Assembly: GCA_023544645.1 (NCBI GenBank)
Contig: JAMJFO010000013.1
Span: 1-63,139, forward strand
DNA: 63,139 nucleotides
Source of the DNA: Desulfobulbaceae bacterium
GTDB taxonomy: Bacteria; Desulfobacterota; Desulfobulbia; Desulfobulbales; Desulfobulbaceae
Direction: 5' to 3'
This document shows positions 26,388-34,471 of the stretch, in pieces. Every line of letters begins with the position of its first letter. Positions within the stretch are counted from its first letter, which is position 1. A program made the translations under genes and the position numbers. Below the pieces are notes generated by a model, which was not told the origin of the DNA, did no database searches, and saw only the letters and a list, made by a program, of their open reading frames with translations.

Positions 26388-27464
26388 ATGGGTAAATTGT
26401 GTACACTGAATGAACTCGCAGCGCTTGTGCAGGGAGAGGTGGTCGGAGACGGAAATCTGCAGGTCAGCGGCCTGAACGGAATCGACTATGCCGGCAACGA
26501 TGAGATTACTTATGTAACCGGTATCAAAGCAGCAGTCGGCCTCCGTAAAACCAGGGCTGCCGCATGTATTGTTCCTCTTGATCTGGATGATCCCGGCATT
26601 CCTCATATCCGGGCCGAAAACCCCGAATGCGCCGCCGCGATAATTCACAGCTATTTTCTGGCCCAACCATTCGTGGCCCATGGCATTCATCCATCGGCGC
26701 ATATCGGCAGGGACTGCCGGATCCATGAAAAGGTATCTCTCGGACCACAGGTTGTGGTGGGCGAACGCGTCCAGATAGCAGCGAGGGTGACGATCCATCC
26801 CGGGGCCGTCATCGGCAATGACTCCGTGATCGGTGAAGATACCGTTATTTATCCCAATGTCACCATTGGAGCAGATACGATTATCGGCAGGAGGGTAATC
26901 ATCCATGCCGGCGCGGCCATCGGCAGCGACGGTTTCGGATATGCCACCGATCACCAAACAGGGATCCATTTGAAAAAACCGCAGGTCGGCAATGTGCGGA
27001 TAGACGATGATGTCGAAATCGGCGCCAACAGCTGCGTCGACCGGGCCGCGTTCGGGACAACCAGGATACGCAGCGGGGTCAAGATCGATAATCTGGTCAT
27101 GGTTGCCCACAATGTCGATATCGGTGAGAATTCCATCCTGGTCGGGCAGGTGGGGATTGCCGGGAGCACGACACTTGGCCGCAATGTCGTTCTCGCCGGC
27201 ATGGCCGGTGTCGCCGGCCACCTGCACATCGGCGACAGGTCCATGGTCGCGGCCATGAGCGGTGTCCACGCTGACCTGAAGGACGGCTCCAGGGTCGGAG
27301 GCGCCCCGGCCTTTGACGTCAAGGAATGGGCAAAGGCATCTGCAGTATTTGCCCGGCTGCCTGACATGTATAAGGAAATACGTCGTTTGCGCAAGGAGAT
27401 AGAAAGTCTGCACCAGCGGCTGCCTCGGCAGACGACAGCAACGGAAACTGATGGGGAGGAATGA
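26388..27464 (+). CDS. lpxD: UDP-3-O-acylglucosamine N-acyltransferase
   Basis: LpxD adds the second hydroxyacyl chain to UDP-3-O-acylglucosamine in lipid A synthesis. The N-terminal uridine-binding domain is followed by a left-handed beta helix of hexapeptide repeats (VIGEDTVIYPNVTIGADTII and many more) and a short C-terminal helix. The motif AHNVDIGENSILVGQVGIAG carries the catalytic histidine, near residue 240. At 358 residues it is a little long. Its stop overlaps an upstream ATG of fabZ, and the order lpxD-fabZ-lpxA-lpxI is conserved in this group. Confidence 0.96.
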   Translation: MGKLCTLNELAALVQGEVVGDGNLQVSGLNGIDYAGNDEITYVTGIKAAVGLRKTRAAACIVPLDLDDPGIPHIRAENPECAAAIIHSYFLAQPFVAHGIHPSAHIGRDCRIHEKVSLGPQVVVGERVQIAARVTIHPGAVIGNDSVIGEDTVIYPNVTIGADTIIGRRVIIHAGAAIGSDGFGYATDHQTGIHLKKPQVGNVRIDDDVEIGANSCVDRAAFGTTRIRSGVKIDNLVMVAHNVDIGENSILVGQVGIAGSTTLGRNVVLAGMAGVAGHLHIGDRSMVAAMSGVHADLKDGSRVGGAPAFDVKEWAKASAVFARLPDMYKEIRRLRKEIESLHQRLPRQTTATETDGEE

Positions 27465-27469
27465 TAAAC

Positions 27470-27919
27470 ATGGAAGCATCTGGTGGTAATTCATTGGATA
27501 TTAAAGAAATACTGGAGATTCTGCCTCACCGGTATCCGTTTGTCATGGTTGACCGGATACTCGAATATGCAGAGAGACAATTTATCACCGGCATTAAGAA
27601 CGTAACCATCAACGAATCGTTTTTCATGGGGCACTTTCCCGGGGAACCGGTCATGCCGGGTGTGATGATCCTCGAGGGGATGGCCCAGATAGGGGCATTA
27701 CTGGCATACAAGTCCATGCCAGAGGCTATCGGCAGCAAACTGGTCTATTTCGCCGGTATCGACAAGGTCCGGTTCAGGAAGATGGTCCGACCCGGCGACC
27801 AGCTCCTGTTCCGGGTTGAATGCATCAAGATGAAACCGAAACTCAGCAAGATGAGCGCCCGGGCCTATGTTGATGATCAGCTGGCCGCGGAAGCTGAACT
27901 CATGGCTACTTTTGGCTGA
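27470..27919 (+). CDS. fabZ: 3-hydroxyacyl-[acyl-carrier-protein] dehydratase
   Basis: FabZ dehydrates 3-hydroxyacyl-ACP in fatty acid elongation and competes with LpxA/LpxD for hydroxyacyl-ACP. The hot-dog fold shows LPHRYPFVMVDRI and the catalytic HFPGEPVMPGVMILEGMAQ, with His and Glu intact. GGAGG lies about nine bases before ATG 27470; the ATG at 27461 overlaps the lpxD stop but is too close to that site. About 150 residues is normal. Confidence 0.95.
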   Translation: MEASGGNSLDIKEILEILPHRYPFVMVDRILEYAERQFITGIKNVTINESFFMGHFPGEPVMPGVMILEGMAQIGALLAYKSMPEAIGSKLVYFAGIDKVRFRKMVRPGDQLLFRVECIKMKPKLSKMSARAYVDDQLAAEAELMATFG

Positions 27920-27987
27920 TGAACAAAACAAAGAGTTCCGTACCCATTTCACTAATCACAATTCATTGAAATAATTCAGGAAAGATT

Positions 27988-28785
27988 ATGACTATTCACC
28001 AGACTGCCATGGTTGATCCGCAGGCACAGATTCATGATACTGCCGAAATCGGACCCTACGCCATAATCCAGGGCAAGGTCGTTATCGGCGAGGACACAGT
28101 TGTGAATGCCCATGCCTCCATTTCCGGGCCCACAACCATCGGCGCCCGGAATACCATCGGCTCCTTCACCTCCATCGGCGCACCTCCCCAGGATTTAACC
28201 TATAAGGGAGAGCCCACCGAACTTATCATCGGGGACGATAACCAGATACGGGAATATGCGTCCATTCATCGCGGTACGGTGGCGGGCAAGGGGAAAACCA
28301 TTGTCGGCAGCAGCAATATGATCATGGCCTATTCCCATATAGCCCATGATTGTGTAATCGGCAACAGGGTGATCCTGGCAAATGTTGCTACCCTGGCCGG
28401 TCATGTCGAGATTGGCGACCATGTCAATATCGGCGGTCTGGTCGCGGTCCTGCAGTACTGCAGGGTCGGGGCTTTCACCTATGTCGGCGGTTTGTCCGGA
28501 ATCAGCCTTGATGTGCCGCCGTTCGTCATTATCGCCGGCACCAGAAACAGGATGCGGATCACCGGCATCAATAAGATCGGCATGCGGCGCAGCGGTATGA
28601 GCAGGGAGCGGATCAACAAGCTCGAAGAGGCGTTCAAGATTATTTTCCGGTCCCCGCAGCTGCTGCTCAAGGACGCGCTGGTCAAGGTGCGGGAAGATAT
28701 CCCTGATTCACCCGAGGTGGATCTCCTGGTCGACTTCTTCCAGACCTCCAAACGGGGTGTGGTCAAGCGGACCATCGATGACTGA
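27988..28785 (+). CDS. lpxA: UDP-N-acetylglucosamine O-acyltransferase
   Basis: LpxA starts lipid A synthesis by acylating the 3-OH of UDP-GlcNAc. The beta helix is built of hexapeptide repeats from IHQTAMVDPQAQIHDTAEIG onward. The catalytic histidine is in YSHIAHDCVIGN near residue 118. The C-terminal helical domain with GMRRSGMSRERINKLEEAF is intact. At 265 residues it is full length. It lies 68 bp after fabZ, with AGGAAAG before the ATG, and six bases before the lpxI frame. Confidence 0.96.
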   Translation: MTIHQTAMVDPQAQIHDTAEIGPYAIIQGKVVIGEDTVVNAHASISGPTTIGARNTIGSFTSIGAPPQDLTYKGEPTELIIGDDNQIREYASIHRGTVAGKGKTIVGSSNMIMAYSHIAHDCVIGNRVILANVATLAGHVEIGDHVNIGGLVAVLQYCRVGAFTYVGGLSGISLDVPPFVIIAGTRNRMRITGINKIGMRRSGMSRERINKLEEAFKIIFRSPQLLLKDALVKVREDIPDSPEVDLLVDFFQTSKRGVVKRTIDD

Positions 28786-28803
28786 TCTGTTTTGTCAACG
28801 TTC

Positions 28804-29637
28804 ATGAGTTCGGTGATAGGTCTTATAGCCGGCGGAGGCCAGTTTCCGCTGCTTTTTGCCGAGGCCGCGAGATCCAGGGGGAAAAAGGTTGTTGCCGTCG
28901 GGCATAGCAATGAATCGCTTCCGGAACTTGAGAATGCTGCTGATGTGGTTTGCTGGGTCAAGCTTGGTCAACTGGGGAAGATCATCAGTTTTTTCCGCAG
29001 CCATGGCGTGGAGGAGGCGGTATTCGCCGGCACCATCACCAAGACCAGGATCTTCCGGGATGTGCTGCCCGATCTGAAAGCCATCACTCTGTGGAACAAG
29101 ATCGACGTTCGTCAGGACGATGCCATTTTGCGGGCCGTAGCCGGAGTTCTTGAAAAGGAAGGTGTCAGGATCCTTGCCTCAACCTGTTACCTGGACCATC
29201 TTTTTTTCCCCAAGGGACTCCTGACCAGGAAAAAGCTTTCCAAGGATCAACTGGAGGACATCCGCTTCGGCTGGAAGATCGCCCGGGAGATCGGCCGTCT
29301 GGATATCGGCCAGTGTGTGGTGGTCAGGGAGCGGAGCGTGATGGCCGTGGAAGCCATTGAAGGAACCGACGCGGCAATCCGCAGAGGGGGCGAACTTGCC
29401 GGATCCGGGGCCGTGGTGGTCAAGGTGAAAAAACCCAATCAGGATTTCCGTTTCGATCTTCCCGCTACCGGCATTCAGACCATCGAAACCCTGGCTGGTG
29501 TCAAAGGCAGTGTACTGGCCGTGGAAGCGGGACAGTCTCTATTGTTTGACCGGAAGGAGATGACCGATACCGCCAATCGGCTTGGCATAACTGTTGTCGG
29601 CCTGGTGGAGGATGACAACGGCGAGCTGGTATATTAA
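28804..29637 (+). CDS. lpxI: UDP-2,3-diacylglucosamine pyrophosphatase LpxI
   Basis: LpxI (formerly DUF1009) hydrolyses UDP-2,3-diacylglucosamine to lipid X and UMP; it replaces LpxH in alphaproteobacteria and many deltaproteobacteria. The N-terminus has IGLIAGGGQFPLLFAEAAR and the C-terminal domain has FDLPATGIQTIETL, then GVKGSVLAVEAGQSL, both typical. I start it at ATG 28804; a TTG at 28792 is possible. It closes the lipid A cluster. The next 680 bases lack genes. Confidence 0.93.
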   Translation: MSSVIGLIAGGGQFPLLFAEAARSRGKKVVAVGHSNESLPELENAADVVCWVKLGQLGKIISFFRSHGVEEAVFAGTITKTRIFRDVLPDLKAITLWNKIDVRQDDAILRAVAGVLEKEGVRILASTCYLDHLFFPKGLLTRKKLSKDQLEDIRFGWKIAREIGRLDIGQCVVVRERSVMAVEAIEGTDAAIRRGGELAGSGAVVVKVKKPNQDFRFDLPATGIQTIETLAGVKGSVLAVEAGQSLLFDRKEMTDTANRLGITVVGLVEDDNGELVY

Positions 29638-30320
29638 CTGTTACGAACCCCGCCCATTCCAGCAATGAACCCGGACAGGTCAATCCGGTCCGGCTGGAAC
29701 CCATGAAGATTGTTGATGTTTTTTCGATGCAAGCTGGTAAGCATATCCATTGTATTTGTCCTTACATTGTCCGGGGCATTCGCACTTTGGTGCGGCGCAG
29801 GAGAAAAATTGTCTGATTCCTCTGTTTCAACCGCTGTAGGCTGAAGACTATTAGGTTACTTGCGAAAACCGACCCTCAAAGCCTATAGCCTTGACAGCTA
29901 CAGCCTATTCCATCATAATATAATATATAAATACTTCATGATTTCAGTCAGATAGATCAGCTCAGAAAGTTGAGATAATAAAAAAGTGCAACCTCTTTCA
30001 GGCATGCCGGAGCAGGCTGCCCTGGTTGTCTTTGCCGGTGCGAGCATCAGTCAAATGACATTTTTCCCGTATTGATCTTCTTTGCGACACCGTGCTATCA
30101 ACCTCAGTCAATTCGGTTGAGGGTTTTCATTGAGCGAAATGACATTGTTTTCAACCTGTGAATGCGAGGCCCATCAGATTGCATAGCGCCGCAATCGTTT
30201 GCTTTTTTGTTTGGTTTGACATAATGTATTTTATGTATTCATCAATATCATTGATTGATTTACCCAAAAAATGAATTTGCCGGAAGATGATGCATAAGGT
30301 CTTCGCAAAAGAGAACGGAC
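29638..30320. other. Gene-poor boundary between housekeeping region and accessory island
   Basis: Nearly 700 bases hold no supported gene. The only structured part I see is the first copy of a 73-bp repeat at 29833-29905. A 67-residue minus-strand frame (30151-30354) ends here, but nothing supports it. The sequence is visibly more A+T rich than the lipid A cluster before it. Confidence 0.6.
29833..29905. repeat. 73-bp imperfect palindromic repeat, copy 1
   Basis: Begins GCTGTAGGCTGAAG and ends GACAGCTACAGCC, so its ends can partly pair. A second copy of the same length and orientation lies at 37208-37280; most positions match. The two copies flank the activator, kinase and CheBR genes. Confidence 0.75.
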
Positions 30321-32399
30321 ATGGGCGGGAATAAACGCGCTGCGGAAAAATCACAGTCCAAAAACATTACCGAAAAGATAGGGGCTCCATCACGTGATTA
30401 TGATGAGGTCATCCATGATCTGCAAGTGCATCAGATCGAACTTGCAGCGCAAAACGAGGAATTGCGCAAGACGCAACTCAAGCTCGAGGAGTCCCGTGCA
30501 CGCTATGTGGATCTGTACGACCAGGCGCCGGTCGGGTATTTCACCCTTGACCGGAAGGGGCGGATTCTGGGGGTAAATCGTACCGGCAGCAGGCAGTTGG
30601 GGCTGGAGCCGGAGACCCTGCTCAAGAGACCTTTCCCTTCCTTTATGAGCCAGGATGACAGTGATCTTTTTTACCTGCATTTAAAAAAAGTATTTGGTGC
30701 CCAAAGTAAACAGACCTGCTCCCTCACCCTCCTGCAGGAAAAAGGCACACCCTTTTACGCCCAGCTTGACTCCATCCCGTTTTCCCTGGGCCCCGACGAA
30801 AATCCGCTCTGCCAGACCACGGTCACCGACATCAATGAACGCAGGGAGCTGGAGGAGGCGCTGCAGGCCTCGGAAACCCGTTACCGTCGTCTCTTCGAAG
30901 CAGCCGGGGAGGGCATATTAATCCTTGATGCCGAGACGGGCCAGATAACTGATGTCAATCCCTTCCTGATCGAAATGCTGGGCTATTCCCATGAGGAAGT
31001 CCTGGGAAAAAAACTCTGGGAAATCGGTTGCCTGCAAGATACCGGCGCGTCAAAAACCGTATTTGCGGAGCTGCAGAGCAAGGGGTATGTCCGCTACGAC
31101 AATCTGCCGCTGCAGACCAAAAACGGCCGGGTCATTGCCGTGGAATTTATCAGCACCATCTATCTGGTGGATCATCACAAGGTGATTCAGTGCAACATCC
31201 GCGATGTCACCGGTTGGAAACTTCAGATGCCTGCTTCAACGCAAGATCGCAGCGAAAAGGAACGGCGGGTGTCGGAGCGCAGGATCTCTCACAGGATGCT
31301 CAGTGAGCAACTGGAGCAGAAAAACGAAGAACAGCGGCAGACGGAGGAATCCCTGCTCAAGGCCCTGGAGGAAATCAAAGCCTTGAAGGACCGCCTGGTG
31401 GTGGAGAATATCTACGTTCACCAGGTGAGTGAAAAGAAGCACCAGTTCGAGCATATCATCGGGCAGAGCGATGGCCTCAAGTATGTTCTCTATCGCGCCG
31501 AGCAGGTTGCGCCGACAGATGCGACGGTTCTGGTACTCGGCGAGACCGGCACCGGCAAAGAGCTGATTGCCGCGGCCATCCACAACTTGAGTCCCCGCAA
31601 AGACCGGCCTCTCATTACCGTCAACTGTGCCGCCCTGCCCGCCAATTTGCTGGAGAGCGAACTGTTCGGCCGGGAAAAGGGAGCGTTTACCGGAGCCGAA
31701 ACCAGGCAGATAGGCCGGTTCGAAATCGCCGACGGCTCCACCCTGTGCCTGGACGAAATCGGCGAGCTGCCGCTGGAAATGCAGGCCAAGCTGCTCCGGG
31801 TCATCCAGCATGGCCAGTTTGAACGGCTGGGCTCGTCCAAAACCATCAAGGTCAATGTGCGGGTCGTGGCCACGACCAATCGAAACCTCGAGGAAGAGAT
31901 TGCCGGCGGCAGGTTCCGCAAGGATTTATACTATCGGCTGAACGTGTTTCCCATCACCGTCCCGCCCCTGCGAATGCGGACGGAAGATATCCCGCCCATG
32001 GTTCATGCCTTTGTCCAACGATTTGCGCGCAAAATGGGGAAGCAGATCACCTCGATCCCCAGGGAAACGATGCAGGCATTGCTTGATTATCCGTGGCCAG
32101 GGAATGTCAGGGAGCTGGAAAGCATCATCGAACGGGCCGTGATCCTCTGCCCCGGTCCGGGATTTCAGCTCGCGGATAACCTGAATATCTCACCCACCCC
32201 GGTCTCTTTCACGGGAGGTACCGTCAAGGAGATGGAGCGCAAGCACATCCTGGCTACGCTCACGGAAACGGGATGGCGCATCGAGGGGAAAGACGGGGCA
32301 GCCAGGATCCTGGGGCTCCACCCCAGCACCCTGCGGGCGAGAATGCATAAACTCGGGATAGAGCGCGGCGATGCCGCTGCGCAGCCCCCTTCCTCCTGA
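30321..32399 (+). CDS. Sigma-54-dependent activator with two PAS domains
   Basis: A bacterial enhancer-binding protein that remodels sigma-54 RNA polymerase. An N-terminal coiled stretch ([15 protein letters not shown]) leads into two PAS domains (about 60-165 and 185-300), then an AAA+ domain (about 380-610) with Walker [10 protein letters not shown], the sigma-54 contact loop [10 protein letters not shown] and Walker [12 protein letters not shown] Fis-type helix-turn-helix closes it ([22 protein letters not shown]). No receiver domain is present, so input is through PAS. It stands just upstream of a sigma-54 promoter that has the repeated upstream element, and is the best candidate to bind all four copies in this window. 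The ribosome site before ATG 30321 is weak. Confidence 0.93.
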   Translation: MGGNKRAAEKSQSKNITEKIGAPSRDYDEVIHDLQVHQIELAAQNEELRKTQLKLEESRARYVDLYDQAPVGYFTLDRKGRILGVNRTGSRQLGLEPETLLKRPFPSFMSQDDSDLFYLHLKKVFGAQSKQTCSLTLLQEKGTPFYAQLDSIPFSLGPDENPLCQTTVTDINERRELEEALQASETRYRRLFEAAGEGILILDAETGQITDVNPFLIEMLGYSHEEVLGKKLWEIGCLQDTGASKTVFAELQSKGYVRYDNLPLQTKNGRVIAVEFISTIYLVDHHKVIQCNIRDVTGWKLQMPASTQDRSEKERRVSERRISHRMLSEQLEQKNEEQRQTEESLLKALEEIKALKDRLVVENIYVHQVSEKKHQFEHIIGQSDGLKYVLYRAEQVAPTDATVLVLGETGTGKELIAAAIHNLSPRKDRPLITVNCAALPANLLESELFGREKGAFTGAETRQIGRFEIADGSTLCLDEIGELPLEMQAKLLRVIQHGQFERLGSSKTIKVNVRVVATTNRNLEEEIAGGRFRKDLYYRLNVFPITVPPLRMRTEDIPPMVHAFVQRFARKMGKQITSIPRETMQALLDYPWPGNVRELESIIERAVILCPGPGFQLADNLNISPTPVSFTGGTVKEMERKHILATLTETGWRIEGKDGAARILGLHPSTLRARMHKLGIERGDAAAQPPSS

Positions 32400-32514
32400 T
32401 GGGCACCCGGCATGCTCCTGCCAAAGTAATAAAAAAAGGTGGCTTAGCAAAAATCCAGGCCAAGCAAACAAATTCTGAGAAGTGAGCGCACCGAGTGTAT
32501 TGCAGTTCAAAGCG

Positions 32515-32551
32515 CCCTCAATATCTTGAGGGGCCGCCACATGCTGTGGCC
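32515..32551 (+). promoter_or_regulatory. Upstream activator element, copy A
   Basis: A perfect 7-bp-arm palindrome CCCTCAA-TATC-TTGAGGG is followed by a second perfect palindrome CCACA-TGC-TGTGG, with centres about 20 bp apart. The element ends 97 bases before the GG of the sigma-54 promoter. Related copies lie at 37355, 39700 and 54623. Confidence 0.75.
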
Positions 32552-32645
32552 AAAGTGTTGCTTCCGCCTTTCCTCCTGTTTTCTCCCCCAATACCACTCT
32601 TATGTTATTACTTGATTTTTAACTATTTCCGCACCTTTTCTTTTC

Positions 32646-32663
32646 GCGGCATGTTTTTTGCTT
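32646..32663 (+). promoter_or_regulatory. Sigma-54 promoter P1
   Basis: GCGGCATGTTTTTTGCTT has GG and GC exactly ten bases apart and matches the GGCA...TTGCT core. It lies about 100 bp before the histidine kinase start. Confidence 0.8.
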
Positions 32664-32761
32664 CAGGTTGGTGAGGGTCCCGGCGATGGAGAGCGGATGG
32701 TCGAACTGATCACCGGCGCGTCAGATTGCCGAGAGGACCAGGAATCCTGAGGATGGTGAAC

Positions 32762-34471
32762 ATGGAGAAACAGAAGCTGGATGAGCTGCGCCGACGGGCA
32801 AAAGAAAGGCTTGAATCTGAACGCGACGATTCCCCGGAAAATGCAGGGGACGACGTCCGCAAACTGCTGCATGAATTACGCACGTATCAGATCGAACTGG
32901 AATTGCAGAATGACGATCTGCGCCGGGTCCAGGAAGAACTGGTGGAAACCCGGGACCAGTATATTGACCTCTACGATTTTGCGCCGTTCGGCTATCTTAC
33001 GCTCAACGAAAAGGGTGTGATCGTGAAGGCAAATCTGACCCTGGCCGACCTGCTGGGCGAAGAGAGGGGGGCGCTGCACGGCCAATCCTTTACCCGCTTC
33101 ATCTTTTATAATGATCAGGACAGATTCTATAAACATTTCAGGGCATTTACTGCCTCGATGGATCGGCTGGTATTCGATCTGCGGATGCAGCCTAAGGATG
33201 GTGACTGGTTCTGGGCCAAGCTGGAATGTGTTCCCAGGACAAAAAGCGAGATGAGCGGCATCCACATCCGGATTGCCCTGCATGACATCACGGATGCAAA
33301 GCGGTTGGAAAACGAAATCATAAAGACCAAAAAACTTGAAGCCACGGCACTGCTCGCCGGCGGCATTGCCCATGATTTCAATAATCTGCTCGCGGTCATC
33401 ATAGGTAATCTGGAGGTCGCGCAGGAAGATCTGCTCAAGGGGCTGCCTGTTGCCGATAAATTGCAGGATGCGCATAATGCATGCCTGCATGCCGCGGAGC
33501 TGACCAAGAAGTTTCTGACCTTTTCTTCCGGCGGTGTACCGTTGATAACCTCGGTTCCCGTCGAGACACTCGTTACCGACGCGGTGAGCCTGGCCCTTGC
33601 CGGATCCAATGTGGATTTCGAGTGTTCCTTTCCTGATGACTTGTGGCCCGTTGCGGTGGATATCGGCCAGATGACGCAGGCCATCGGCAATGTGGTCACC
33701 AACGCCCGGGAGGCCATGCTTCAGGGAGGTTTAATTCGAATTCGCGCTGAAAATGTGGATTCTATCCCTGAAAACCTGGAGGTCCTGAACAATCGGGAGG
33801 CGAAGCTTGTCAAGGTTTCGATTCAGGACCAGGGGGTGGGCATACCCTGGGAGGTTCTCACCCAGGTATTTGATCCTTACTTTACATCCAAGGATTTGTG
33901 GAATAAAAAAGGATTGGGGCTGGGGCTCACCGTTACCTATTCCATCCTGAAAAAACATGGGGGCGCCATTGATATTGCATCGCGACCGGACGCAGGCACA
34001 ACGGTTTCCATGTATCTTCCGGCGAGAGACAGGCAGATCATCGACACGCGGGAAACCCGGCCGCGAAAGGCGCCAGCCTCCAACAAAAAAATTCTGTTCA
34101 TGGACGATGAGGAAATGCTGCGCAACGTAACCCGGAGTATGTTGGAAAACCTGGGATATGAAGTTGAAACGGTCTGCAACGGAGAAGAAGCCATTAAACT
34201 CTATACGGATGCCAAAGAAGCAGGCGAGCCGTTTGGCGCGGTTATCCTGGACTTGACCATCAAGGGCGGCCTGGGGGGCAGGGAAACCATCAAAAAGCTC
34301 CGGGAATTCGATCCTGATATCAGGGCCATCGTTGCCAGCGGCTATTCAAATGACCCGGTTATGGCAAACTTCAGGGAGTACGGTTTTCTTGACGCGCTCA
34401 ATAAACCATATCAGTTGCAGGATCTGGAGAAATCCCTGGAGGGCATAGGTGATGCGGCAAAAGACCGTTAA
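32762..34471 (+). CDS. PAS sensor histidine kinase with C-terminal receiver (hybrid)
   Basis: A soluble hybrid kinase. The N-terminus is a coiled coil and PAS domain (about 30-180) whose sequence YQIELELQNDDLRR...YIDLYDFAPFGYLTL closely resembles the start of the sigma-54 activator next door. The phosphoacceptor helix has AHDFNNLLAVIIGNLE, the ATPase domain has VVTNAREAM (N box) and GLGLGLTV, and a receiver follows with LFMDDEE and the phosphoacceptor in VILDLTIKGG. No membrane segment is seen. ATG 32762 is nine bases after GAGG. It runs into the CheBR gene with a 20-base overlap, so the two are co-transcribed from P1. Confidence 0.9.
   Translation: MEKQKLDELRRRAKERLESERDDSPENAGDDVRKLLHELRTYQIELELQNDDLRRVQEELVETRDQYIDLYDFAPFGYLTLNEKGVIVKANLTLADLLGEERGALHGQSFTRFIFYNDQDRFYKHFRAFTASMDRLVFDLRMQPKDGDWFWAKLECVPRTKSEMSGIHIRIALHDITDAKRLENEIIKTKKLEATALLAGGIAHDFNNLLAVIIGNLEVAQEDLLKGLPVADKLQDAHNACLHAAELTKKFLTFSSGGVPLITSVPVETLVTDAVSLALAGSNVDFECSFPDDLWPVAVDIGQMTQAIGNVVTNAREAMLQGGLIRIRAENVDSIPENLEVLNNREAKLVKVSIQDQGVGIPWEVLTQVFDPYFTSKDLWNKKGLGLGLTVTYSILKKHGGAIDIASRPDAGTTVSMYLPARDRQIIDTRETRPRKAPASNKKILFMDDEEMLRNVTRSMLENLGYEVETVCNGEEAIKLYTDAKEAGEPFGAVILDLTIKGGLGGRETIKKLREFDPDIRAIVASGYSNDPVMANFREYGFLDALNKPYQLQDLEKSLEGIGDAAKDR

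Larger units (their letters stand above)
32400..32761. other. Regulatory intergenic region before the kinase-CheBR operon
   Basis: About 360 bases without a gene. It contains the upstream element at 32515-32551 and the sigma-54 core at 32646-32663, with a predicted start of transcription near 32673. The remainder is pyrimidine-rich and holds nothing else I recognise. Confidence 0.7.

Noticed and set aside
30151-30354. 67-residue minus-strand frame before the sigma-54 activator
   Set aside because: No ribosome site, overlaps the activator's start, no recognisable motif; A+T-rich sequence makes chance frames likely.
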